Of a DNA stretch of 64,000 bases, positions 1-11,465 are shown in pieces; the stretch's first letter is position 1, and each line of letters opens with the position of its first letter. The stretch is taken from contig CM029122.1 in NCBI GenBank assembly GCA_016859345.1, positions 8,449,575 to 8,513,574 on the forward strand. Reading direction: 5' to 3'. Under the pieces are notes generated by a model. The model was not told where the DNA came from. It did no database searches and saw only the letters and a list, made by a program, of their open reading frames with translations. The position numbers were made by a program, and so were the translations under genes. The DNA comes from Istiophorus platypterus. Its lineage: Eukaryota; Chordata; Actinopteri; Istiophoriformes; Istiophoridae.

Positions 1-147
1 GGGTGTGTTTGTGTGCCTGTTTGTGTGAGGAGCTGGAGCTGATCAGCCACCAGAGCCCTCAGTATTGCTCTTTTGTTGCTCTTTTCGCGGCCGGCAGCCC
101 TTTGGTTTTGTGGCGGAGAGACCTTGTGTTGTTCTCCCCTTTGGAAG

Positions 148-295
148 CTCGACCCCTCCCAGACAACCCCCACCCCCACCCCACACCCCACACCCCACAC
201 CTCCACGACCTCACCTCCTTCCTCCACTCACCTCCTTCTTCCACTCACCTCCTTCTCCCTCACCTCCCTCCCCTCTCCTCCCTCCCAGGCACTGG
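148..295. repeat. C-rich polypyrimidine tract with short tandem repeats
   Basis: A (CCCCAC)n-like run (168-200) is followed by a 17-base unit ctcacctccttcctcca present nearly three times (about 205-260), all pyrimidine-biased. The open frames across it (Pro/His/Ser-rich) are artefacts of the repeat. Confidence 0.8.
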
Positions 296-2079
296 GTAGA
301 GAGGGAACAGCCAGTGCTCTCCAAACACAAGGACAGAAGCTGCCAGCACGTAGCCATGGCAACAGCTTCTCTCTCACCCGCCACTTCCCCGCTTGGTAAA
401 AGGGAGTGTGGAGAATTGCAGGGCCCCTCTCTCCTCTCTACGCTCTCACACAGCCCAAATTAGACGGGTCACAGTGTTTTTCTGGCACCCGTTTAAATAA
501 TCATAGAGATGGATGTGCGCAGAGAGAGAAGGAGGAAGAAAGAGAGGTGAGGCGGGGGCACGCCAAGGAAGTAGAATGGGGGTGTTAATCAAAACGACGC
601 AGATTGCTGCACAACAAATGATTTTTTTTTTTTTTTTCCAGACATAAGACTGTGGTGGGTGGAGACAAGGATGCTTGAGATATTTGCGAGCCATGGTGCA
701 GAACTTATCTCGCTAATGCAAGTGCAGGAGGGAAATCTCAAGTCGTGAAATAATTTCAATTGCAGCATCTCAGGGAGAGGATATAAATGTCTGGGAGACA
801 AATCAATTCTTCTTTCAAAGCTCGATGTTAATGTGATTTTGAAGGTTCATATCCTGATTCCCCTCCGTTACTTGTAGTTTGGTGTCTTAAGCATCGGCAC
901 AAAGTGCAGGGACAAGTGCTTTTCCAGACCTCTTCAGCTCACATTTGCTCATACATTGCCCCTGGCAGACACACTGTACAGCAGGGCCCTTGCACACTTT
1001 TTGTGGTGTACGTTTCCCCACACTTCTGAAGGTGGCTAATGTAAAGTGCATGCTGTCCTTCTGAAAGTTTATGTGTCTTCCAAGAGGTGCTGATATTAAG
1101 AACAAGAAATTGTATGATGGAAAACCCTGAAATGTTTTCTTTTCATGAACTGCTGCCACGGGCCTCCTCTGGCTTAATAGCACGCTGGCTTTTGAAAATA
1201 ATTCAACCCGGCTTATTTTCTACTTGATTTACTCTGTGCAAGCCTTCCCTCATCAGGCAAGGGTTTTGATATTAAGCCAAAATAAATCAGTTTCCCTTTT
1301 CAGCGATATGTTGCGCCTGCACCAACAGCAAAAAAGAAAATTTTAGAACACAGCCATGGGATTACATCACAGCCAAACAATGTCTATTTTTACCCTGGGT
1401 AAAGTTTTTCTTACTTCCAGGAATGTCCAAAACAGGACAAATCTGAAAGATTTAGTACAGTGTGACAAAAATTGAATTAAACTGCAGTCATAAAAGCAAG
1501 GCCAAAACAGGGATTAAACATTGTCCAGGTGTGTTTGGAGTTTAGCTCTATTGGGGTTTGGGATCCTTGTGAAGGTGACTAGTTCAAGGCTAATGTCTTT
1601 CAGAGGTTTTTCTCTAATATATTCACTTATAAGACATTAACAAGAAAATAACTTGAAACATCATGCATTGATATTGAGCCACTTTGTGGTGCTGTTTACT
1701 TTGGTCCTGTATAATATTTAAAAGTGTAAAAGCCATTTCAAATCTTTAACACACTCTTTAACACTTCAAAAGTTTGAAGGTTTGTTTCACGGTTTTAAAA
1801 AGAAGAAGGCTGTTCACGAATAATTCCCAAGGACAAGAAAAAAATGCACAAGTAAACACATTATGTCATTACAAGAATGTTTTCATCCAGTGGACATGGT
1901 GTTTGCATGGGTCAAGCAACAGACAGCTGCGTGCTTAACACATCTGTCCAGGCTGAAAGGTGTTGTAGAAGAAAGCGTGTCGCACTACAGGGAGGCAAGT
2001 ATTGCATATAGGAGACTCTGATTGGAGGCTCCCTGACTTGCTGTTCAGGTGCTTCCCTGAGTCTAGAAGTCATGTCTGT

Positions 2080-2133
2080 TGTGTGTGTGTATGTGTGTGT
2101 GTGTGTGTGTGTGTATGTGTGTGTGTGTGTGTG
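2080..2133. repeat. (GT)n microsatellite
   Basis: Alternating GT with interruptions (gtat), read directly. Confidence 0.95.
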
Positions 2134-2254
2134 GGGATGTGAATGTGTGCACAAGCTTGCTTGACTTCCCCACATTGATACCAGATGGCCCTTCCCATCA
2201 TGGCTAATGGAGGAATTCAGCTGGCAGGACCCCTTCTTGTTCATGGTCATTCTG

Positions 2255-2258
2255 TATG

Positions 2259-2293
<35 letters not shown>

Positions 2294-2320
2294 TCGTATG
2301 TGTGTGTGTTCGTGTGAGTG
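2255..2320. repeat. (GT)n microsatellite, imperfect
   Basis: Alternating GT with GC, TTCG and TA interruptions. It lies 120 bases from the preceding GT tract, making a paired purine-pyrimidine alternating region. Confidence 0.9.
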
Positions 2321-3334
2321 TCCCTCTCCATGCCCCTCCCCTCCCACCACACACTGACCTATTTGTATTCTGGGCAGAGCAGATGAGGCTCCAGGCCCGC
2401 TGCCCTGCTCCCCTCTAGCCTGTCCCCCCCGGGAGGGCATCTGTGGGTCTGCACTGGGCAGATAGGGCAGACCCATCATGGCAGCACTTTAAAGACCACC
2501 TCACTGGTCCGCAGAGAGGGAATGTGTTTGGATTTGGGTGTGTGGGTCTCTGTGTTGGCCTGCTGAGATGTCTCTCCTTCCATATCTTTGTCCCAAGCAG
2601 TGCTGCTTCTTTTTCTGACCATAATTCCGTTGACAAAAGAAATCACTTGACTCCAGGAGGAGTCTGAAAAACCCACGTTCAAATGTTAAAGGGGGACTCA
2701 ACACCGATCTTGTACATGTCCGTGTACGTTTCTTTGGAAATGCTGCTGCATTCACGCTAGAACAGGAAGAAATCACTCAGGAGTGATTCTTCTAAGGTGG
2801 TTAGCCCCGGTATGGACCGTGTGGTCAAACCAGCTCAATAGCCTAAATTAGCTTTTATTTTCATACATGTGCCAGCAGTGGTGCATTTGCAGTCATTGCG
2901 ACCACTGTTTGTTGACACGTCTATTGCTGTTTTCACCAGGTGGCATGTTTTGTTTTTAATTTTTTTTTTTCCGCAACTTGGCAGCTCGTAATTGCAGTTT
3001 AAACAGTATGACATAAACGCTACGTAGCAATCTGACATCTGTGGCTCCTGAACTAGCTGCGTGAAATCCGACGGACTGCCTCAGGTGACCTCACTTGAGT
3101 CAACATCTGCCGTGGATGGAGACAAGAAGTTTGAAAATTGAAAAAAAAACAAAAAAAAAAACTCGGGGTGTGGTTTCACTAAAGAAGTGCATGACAAGGG
3201 CTCACCTCCATAGTCCCGTCTGTGGTTGGGCTTAAGCAACAAAAGCACTTTATTTTAGGTTAGGGAAGAATGTGGTTTTGGCTAAATGTGAATAAATATG
3301 TTGTGTTAGAAGTCACAGTGACCATTTTCTTGAT

Positions 3335-3500
3335 TAAATGTGCTCTATGTAAGTTTTTGCTATCGTTACATAGCCAACATTAGCATCAGCAGCTGTTTAC
3401 TTACCAGTCTGGAAGAAATATTGTGAATTCAGCCTCAAACTTCCTCAAACCTTCCTTTACTGGTTACTAACAGCTGTTAATGCTAACGTTGGCCTTGTTG
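3335..3500. repeat. Possible short interspersed repeat
   Basis: Phrases gctctatgtaagtttttgc, ccaacattagcatcagcag, cagctgtttacttaccag and attcagcctcaaacttcc resemble a short repeat that I have seen scattered in percomorph fish sequence. No coding potential is visible. Class unknown. Confidence 0.3.
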
Positions 3501-4282
3501 CGGAAACAAAAACATACTTATACGCACCTTTAAACCAAATCACAGTCTTTCCCATACACTAACCAAGTGCTGAGATAGCCCAAACACAACCATAAAAATA
3601 TTCTTTTAGTCCTTGGTCACTTTAAGTGGATATTATACTGCAAGAGCAAATATTCTGGCAGAAAACAAATACATTTTCTGTAAAAATTTTATTGATACCC
3701 TCTGTATCAAAATATTTGCAGCTTGGACGAATGCGTAAATCATTTCCACCTTACATTAATAGAAAACATAATCTGACCACGTTTCCTTCAAAATATAGTT
3801 TCTGTTGCATTTTAACCGCATACAAATGTAATTCCAAGAAGACAGCGTAATATCATAGAAGACCAACGCTGAAGATAATTCGTTGATTGGTAACACATCT
3901 ACTGCAACTGAAATATTTTTTGCAATGAAGGGAGGTAGGAAAAAAAAAAAAAGCAACAGTGTTTGCTGCGACTCACCATCTCGCACTGATTATTCGGTCA
4001 ATAGGGGCACGTCTCCATCCTCTCTGAGAAGATGTGTGGTCAGCCCGTATGCATCAGTGTGAGGGTGCATTTCAACCCAAACATAGATGGGCTCATTTAG
4101 AATCTCCCAGGCATCTCTGATAGACCCGTATTTTTAACCCCCTCCTCCTCTCCCCATCCATTCACCCTACAAACGTTTTTTTTTTGTTGATTTGCAGCTA
4201 CACACACATACAGTACACTCAGAAACGCACAAACAAAAGTGTGTATGCGGGGAAGTATATACACACGTGTGCCCACAAACGT

Positions 4283-4301
4283 GCGCGCACACGCGCACAC
4301 A

Positions 4302-4340
<39 letters not shown>
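4283..4340. repeat. (GCAC)n/(AC)n microsatellite
   Basis: A gcgcacac block passes into pure AC. Such GC/AC alternation is Z-DNA prone. Confidence 0.95.
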
Positions 4341-4804
4341 CAGCACAAACGTGCTCACACACAGAAAAAGGGTGCCGAGCCATAAAGGAATGCAGAGCGG
4401 TATAATCACAGCATCATCATCTCTGTCCTCTGAGAGAGCGGGCCAATAATGCCCCTCTAATTGAATAACTTATCCACAGCTATTTCCCAGGGGGCCGAGC
4501 TGCAAGGCACAGTCGCTAGGAGGGGGGGGCAGATGGCACTGAAGAGAGCGGATCAGCATCCTCCAAGCACCACAACGAAAGGTGGCATTAGACAAACACA
4601 CACGATCCCTCAGTAGATTACAACCTCTAAGGAAGCAACTTTTTTTTTTGTCGTCCTTTTCGATTTAATATATCCAACAAACAAAACAACATAGGCAACT
4701 ATACATGCGCTTCAATGAGAACTAGTGTTTCCGATGAATGACAAGCACTGAAACGCCTCTTTCTATCAAAGCACATAGCTCAGCCTTTGTTTCCCTTTTT
4801 TCTT

Positions 4805-5209
4805 TCAGCATTGTTGAATCTCACTGCCGTATGTCGACGAGAGCAGGGCTCCGCTCTTATGCGAGGCTGAAAAGCCTCCTATATCCCCGCCCCGAGGGTG
4901 AGGATAATTCCCCTTAAGACCCCCCAAATTCTGGCTGCTTGTACTGTCACCCTTGGGCTCACTACAGGGGGTAACTATACATTCTGTTTCCTTTTCTCCC
5001 ATCACACAAGCATACCGCCCTGGGTGAGAACACACACGCCGTACGTAATGCTCTCCAAGTAAGCATTGCTGCGCTTCGATCGCTGCATCCCTCCGACGCT
5101 CAGCCACTGTGGGAAGAATAAGGTATCTCCAGAGTGACGGGGGAGCGTACCGGCTGACCAACTTACGGCATGCACGGTATAGCAGAGCCCGGCGGGAACG
5201 ATGCCACAC
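4805..5209 (-). other. Unrecognised 134-codon open frame
   Basis: An uninterrupted minus-strand frame in high-complexity sequence, starting at an ATG at 5209 and closing near 4805. Its product is basic at the start (RSRRALLYRACRKL) and has no motif, signal peptide or membrane segment that I recognise. I see no flanking splice sites fitting a longer gene. It may be chance, given locally higher G+C (few TA-rich stops), or the remnant of a mobile element or pseudogene. Confidence 0.15.
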
Positions 5210-5261
5210 CTCGCCGCGCCAGTTTGACTGAACAGTGTACTCGAGTCCTGATGATTCAGTT

Positions 5262-5326
5262 AAGTTTTTGGTTTTTGTTTTTTTTGTTTGTTTTGTTCTT
5301 TTTGGGTTTTTTTTGTTTTTTTTTCT
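5262..5326. repeat. T/G low-complexity tract
   Basis: Runs of T broken by G (ttttggtttttgttttt...). It directly follows the unrecognised open frame. Confidence 0.85.
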
Positions 5327-7339
5327 GGCTAACTAGCTGAACTCCTCTCCGGCGAGCTGCGCCTCATCAGCACGCATGACATCTACCCAGGTCAATACCC
5401 TCATGCCCACAAGCATAGTTGAAGTCAATGGAATTTTTATTAGGAAACAATAATGGGTGGGTGGGCTGGGGAGGGGTGCTGGGGCGGAGGAAGAGAGAAA
5501 GCGAGGTGTAGGGAGAGGTAGTACATTGATTTACCCTTCATAGTTCGTTGCACTACATTTACCCAGCAGAGTGCTCAAATTAGTGCCCTCCAGCTCTCTC
5601 CCAATTAGTTTCCACAGAGACGAGGTGTAAAGCCAGTCACTGGCCTCATTACCTCTCCTCTTGCCCCCCCCCCCTTCCTAAGCCAGCCAACCTCCAACAC
5701 TCCCTATCTCTCTCTCTCTATTTTTTAGCTTTCCCCTCTCTCTCCACTTCAGCCTCTCTCATCTCCTCTACTTCTTTTCAGTTCCCGTCCTCCCCAGCCT
5801 CTGTTTGTTCTCTCCCCGTGTCTCTTTGTCCGTCTCTCTCTCCATTTCAACATTTGCCCCCCCCCCCCAGTTTAAAGTGCAGAGTGGACTGGGGAGAGTG
5901 CATTAATCTCGGGGTACATGGGGTGGGAGGGGCTGCCAAAGACTCAACTACCTGATGAAGAATAGGTGATGTTTCTCTTCTGTGGCGTTGAGTCTGTGGA
6001 GCTCTATAGTTCAGCACAGTCAAGGATGCTGTATAAATCTTCCCACTTGTTCCTTCCAGTATTTCTATTAATCACATTAATACCTTTACTGAAAATTGTA
6101 CTTGTACATTTTTTTTTGAACTATTTGCAATTTGCGGTCAAAAGTGAATCATCTAAATCATCTAAATGGTTTCACTGAGTTAATACATTTCTTGTTTGTG
6201 TTTTCACTGCCTCTTCATCTCTCTGGCTTTTAACACATTTTTTTTCAGTGTTTCCAACTATGGAACAGTTTTGCATACTCTCATCGCTAGTCTTATTGAT
6301 TACTCAAAAAATATTTCCTGTACAGTAATGTCTGTACTCTTGACTCTGTTTGAATATCTGTAAGCAGCACTCTTATTGTCTGTTTCAAGGCCAGATTAGA
6401 AAACCAGGTAAAGCAGACAGCTGCCCTCAAACCCCCCCAAGTCTCCAGGTTCCCTGTCCGATAATTATATTGTAGTAATTTGATCAATTTTTTTTGGGGG
6501 GGGGGGGGCATTTACCACTGTAGCAAAAATCTTATTTTCATAAATTTAACTTTATTTATTTATCTTTATTTCTATCTGACACAGCTTTGTCCAGCATCAC
6601 TCCTTTGGTCACTCATTCACTACTCCCTAAATAATATTCAGTAGTTTGTTCTACAGTGAGCAGTAAATTGAGATTTTGGGCACTCATGGATTGTCATCAT
6701 TTTGTGTAATCACTAACAGCTGTAGAGTTGCGCAACTATAATTTCTTTACATCTACAAACGTAATGCATTCTGCTGTGAGATTGTTAGCAAAAAGTAGTG
6801 TACATACCATGGAAACATCTGTTTATGCCCCATTGTGGGAATTTTGGGGGGCATTATGTAGTGCACAATTTCACAGGAAGGGTAAACGGAGTGCACTGCA
6901 GATTAAAAAAAGGGTCGGATTTCGGATACAGACGCAGCCGGGGCAGGGTATTGTTCCAGAACAGGAGCACTGGTTGGTATCTGGGGCTCTCGGGCAAAAT
7001 AATAGCGAAGCTGTCATGTGTCATCCCCCATGTGCACGGTACCTATTGGGTGCTTAAAGGCAACAAGACACAAACAAAACAAACAGAGAGTTTAGGGAAC
7101 TTGGGGGGCAATGAGAGCCCAATTCTGCAGTTCAGCTCAATCTCGCCCTGAGGCCTCCTAGTGGGTTAATCATTCCCTGGCCTCTTCCACAATAGTTGGT
7201 ATCACAGCCTGCTCCAACTACCAAACTTTTAAATTATGTGATTTTTTTTTTTTTTTAAATCCAAGAAAGTTTGGTAACATCGCAAATCATTTTAACTCAT
7301 TGTCTCTCACTGAAATCTTCATGTATATTTCAGTCACAC

Positions 7340-7690
7340 GAGCAGTTCGGCTCAAGGGACGGCAATGTCTATCTGTCAGTCCACCACTCGATGACTATTG
7401 GATGGGTCAACACGAAATTTCGTGCCGACATTTGTGGTCATCTGGGTCCTCAGGTGCCTCAATTGGCTGGAAATTTTCAGTTTTGAGAGAAAATCTCGTG
7501 ACAACTACAGGGGGATTTCCCATGGAACTCGGTTCACACATTCATGTTCCCCTCAGGATGAATATTAAAACCTATGGTGGTCCTCGCCCGTCTCACCTTG
7601 TGCCACCATCAGGTCAGCATTTCAAGTTCAATATGTCACTTTATGACTAAATACCTGCCAAATGACATATCCCCTAGAAATATTTGTGAA
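7340..7690. mobile_element. Interspersed repeat copy of a type common in percomorph fish
   Basis: The stretch has the phrases gtccaccactcgatgactat, tattggatgggtcaacacga, aaatttcgtgccgacattt, ttcatgttcccctcaggatg, gccaccatcaggtcagcatt and atgactaaatacctgcca. From memory these match a high-copy non-coding repeat seen in many percomorph genomes (consensus with ccaccactttggtcc, attggatgga, cctcaggatgaat and gaccaaatacctgc). The open frames over it (for example 7271-7486 and 7300-7650) are therefore not treated as genes. Class and exact ends cannot be fixed without a repeat library. Confidence 0.6.
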
Positions 7691-8245
7691 ATACCATCCT
7701 AAAAAAATACTAGCTGGGTTGTGAATTTTGCAGCATTCGACCCCTCACTAAGAAGCCTGGTGTGATCATGTAGACAGCTTGACATCTGATATCCCGAACC
7801 GAAACATGCTGTACTTCGCATTTCGAGGAACTGATCATTTTATTAGTCTGACATATCACCAAGCCCAAATACACACTGCTGTTTAGAGTCTCAGTCCTCA
7901 TTTTATTATATTCCTTTAAAACAGAGAGTAACAAAACATTTTTTTCTTAAAATAGAATCAATTTTCTCGCAAATACAATGCTATGAGCACTCTTGGTAAT
8001 ATATCCTTGGCCTTGGAACAGAAAAATTTTGCCTACAGAAAAGCAAACACCTTTCCCTCCCTGATCGCAACCCCAGCAATTTCTCCTCACCTCTCTGCCT
8101 CCCTCCCCCTGTGTAGAAACCGAGAGAGAATCTGGGTGAGGTGTCAGGCCAATGTACTGCCTGCAAACAAAAGCTGCCCTGTCCACCCCAGACCCAGATG
8201 TTCCTTATTGATCCCCCTGTGGATTTGGCTGAATGTAACCGCTTC

Positions 8246-8250
<5 letters not shown>

Positions 8251-8298
<48 letters not shown>

Positions 8299-8302
8299 CT
8301 CT
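8251..8302. repeat. (CT)n microsatellite
   Basis: Pure CT for about 42 bases, then ctttctttct. Open frames reading Ser-Leu repeats across it are artefacts. Confidence 0.97.
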
Positions 8303-8449
8303 TACATACTCTCACTTTGTTCTTATGTGTTTACTCTGTGCTTTTGTGTATGGTCATGCATGTCATTTTGTGCAAGTAAAGTAAAAACTGGAAGTGCCAT
8401 TTCTCCTCTAAAGTTTATACTGCAACAACCAGCAGTTTGGGTTGGTAAC

Positions 8450-8464
8450 ACCCCCCCCCCCCCC
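8450..8464. repeat. Poly-C run
   Basis: About 15 consecutive C. Confidence 0.9.
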
Positions 8465-11412
8465 ATAGCTTCTCTTTCCCACTCTCTCACTCTCTCCTTC
8501 TTGTCCAGGATCTGGTCCTCAACAGCCCCCCTGGTTAATAATGTAGAATGCCTCGCTGTCTGATGTTGCATTGGGTTGCTGTGGCACCACAGAGAGGCTG
8601 TCTACCTTTCTGGGAGACGCTGCAACTGGTTGCCAAGGAGTTGGTTTCAGGGAGGAGGCGAGGGAGGAGGGGCAGTGTAAAGTAGAGGTCTGGCAGAGAC
8701 AGAGCAAGAGAAAACAGTAACGACAAAGAGAGTGAGAGGAAACAGACTGGGAGGGAGAAGGGGAGAAAAAGAGTAAAAGAGAAAAAGCATACGAGCTGGA
8801 AAAAAAAAAAAAAAAAAGCCAGACTGAGCAAGACAAGCTGCCCAGCCTTATCTCCAGCTCAACCGTTACTCATCACACTGCACATATATTGTTCATAACA
8901 AAAAAAAAAAAAATAAGAAAAATGATAAAGCAGGTGGAATCCTACTGAGAGCAGATTTGGCATAGGAGATAAAGCACAAGAATGTTGGTAGTGTTTGTCA
9001 AATGTCCTTTGGTGTAATGTGGGTGGTAACATGAAGTTGTAGGTTCATTGTGTGGTTTACACAGATGATATTAAAAAAAACAAAAAACATGACTGAGCTA
9101 ACCAGGAAGGGTAAAATGCTCCTTGAATTCCCAGAGGGGTTGTTTGATTTTCCTTTTAACTTTCTTTCTTGTGTTTTCACGTAAGAAAAGAAACACCAGA
9201 GAGTATTAAGATGTGTAGTCTTTAGACTGCATTGAGGGTGGAACATGTCATTCACTGGCTCCATGGTGCATATTTATGTCATGACAAGCATAGACAGGGT
9301 TCCTAAAGGGAACTGATGGATTGAACTGCTCGTCGGTGTTTCGGTTAAAGGTATTTTCCCGCAACCCCCAGGTTTATGGCCCCAGACACTTACATATTCA
9401 CAGATATACGGATGCACCGCAACCGCTTGATATGTATGTGAAAGCTGACTCTACGCCTTCGAGCCTCAGCACAATATTTTTTGCGGTAGTTAATCTGATT
9501 CTGTAGCAGGGGTAACGCAGGCAGGGTTGTGTCAGAGATGTCTCTTTTTACCAGTGAGCTGCTCCTACATCAATGAGATTGTCTTTATCTGCCTGCTTGC
9601 AGCTTGGGCTCAGATTCTGCCCTCTATATACGGGCGCTGGGTCGTGGGAGGCATGTGGGCGAAGGTGCGTGGCATCCGGCCTAATGCACAGCCTGGAGAG
9701 AAATACTAACACTTCGTATTCACTGTGACTTCAACGCCGCCACAGTTGAGGCTCTCACATTTGGATAGAGATTTTCAGTGAATGAGTCACAGGTTTGAGA
9801 GATATTCCATGGGACATGGTCTTCTAATTTAGTTGTGGTGTGAAATGAAAAGAGTCAAATGAAAGCCGACTGCAGGCTTCCATGTTTTGTTGTCAGCCGC
9901 ACAACAGAATGGTGCACTGGGTGTCATCTATCTTAATATTTAAAAAAAGAAATAAATAAATGGAGCTTATAAAAGTCTTGCCACAAAGTGCTCCTCCTCA
10001 GACCCCAGGGCTGCCTTGTGTTTGACTCAGGATATTCCCTGCTGTACCACATTCCACTGTTGTTCCGTTATTCTGGAATGGGTCCCTGCCTCTTCCTGCC
10101 AAAACGCTCCCATAAACACACATCCAACCCTGAAGTCCTCACTCTGCAGGGGGCATTCCAGAAGTGTTAGTTTTCTGAGCCTTCCTCCACACTCAGAGAC
10201 ATACATATAGTACATGCAGACGCAATGCGCTGTTACCCTTGCCCCAAAAATACATGAAAAAACTCAGTTGTGCTCTTAAGACCAGGATAGACATACATCC
10301 GGAATTACATTATATTCTACCACAGCTTTTGTTCATTTTATACACTTTCCTGCAGCATACCAGTGAGGCTGTCTAACGCTATATAGCAAGAGAACCACAT
10401 GTTTTTAGCTTGGTGCCACATTCTTACTAATGAGTCCTTATTTTTCTTTTTTTTTCTTTTTTGGCTCACAAAGTATTGAAGAAACCAACCAGAAAAGGAT
10501 TCTATAACATCACTTTTGCCAACAGCTGTTGCTTCACCTCTCACTTGACTTCATAAACGAAGCTCGTTTCCTTGACTCAGTTCAGCTACGGTGCTCAGAA
10601 CTTTTATTGAGAACATTTGCGAACAGCTTTCGACTCTTTTCTCTCATAATATCATAATTGGGAACTATCATGTCGTAACATTTCTTCACTTTCTTCATGT
10701 TACCGCCTCATGTTTCTCTGCTGTTTCACCCTGTCAACTCCCGTTATCTGTGAGGTAATGGGAGGTGCCTTACAACTGATAGGGCCCTATCAGCCTATCA
10801 GCTGCACACGTATAGGACACTTGGTGTCTCTTATCAGTCCAGGGTTTTATATTCCTATTCAATGCCAATTTGATATTCAGCAGTCAGTGAAATTTTGTTA
10901 CAAGCAAATCTCTGTGTTTCAGTCTGTAGATAATGTTAGAAATATGACAGTAATTCCATCAAATCCCAAAAGTTTGAACCCATACACCAACTTAACACTT
11001 TCTCCTTCAAATCTATACAGGAGCAAGTGCACAGCTGCTGGTCAATGAGTGTTCAGGCAAACTCTTGAGGTGTTCCCGGGTGAACCCCGCACATCTATTA
11101 TTCAGTTCGATCACCGAGCCTCCTTCCCATCTCCATCTTACACTTGGTTCATGCTGTAGAAGGACCTGCTCAACCATCGAGGCAGTCACGATCAGGGAAG
11201 TGGGGCGGGGAAGGGGGGGCATTCCTGTATATAGCCTGACTGCAGCCAGAGGAGGGCTGGAACAGGAGTATTCATTAAAGTTGCCCCAAGAGCACAGACA
11301 TAGGAGAGAGATAACAAGACCCTAGGGTGGCTGGTGTGGGTCCTCACTCCTCAAAAACCATAAATGTATTCCCCTTCATCCAGACAAATCCACAGTCTAC
11401 TGTGTCAGCAAT

Positions 11413-11413
<1 letters not shown>

Positions 11414-11463
<50 letters not shown>
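11414..11463. repeat. (AC)n microsatellite
   Basis: Uninterrupted AC for about 50 bases. Confidence 0.97.

Positions 11464-11465
<2 letters not shown>

Larger units (their letters stand above)
1..7339. other. Intergenic, no gene recognised
   Basis: Apart from the listed repeats, no exon, RNA gene or protein family is recognised. Poly-T/poly-A runs (618-637, 2949-2970, 3140-3162, 3937-3954) and a CT-rich stretch with poly-C (5660-5870) occur. The short stretch 4440-4500 has ctaattgaataacttatcc, a homeodomain-type TAATT core. Human KLF12 lies beyond TBC1D4 on this side, but none of its zinc-finger sequence is present. Confidence 0.6.

Noticed and set aside
1912..2479. Several His/Thr or Cys/Val-rich frames
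   Set aside because: Translations of the GT/AC microsatellites.
8141..8563. Ser/Leu-rich frame
   Set aside because: Translation of the (CT)n tract.
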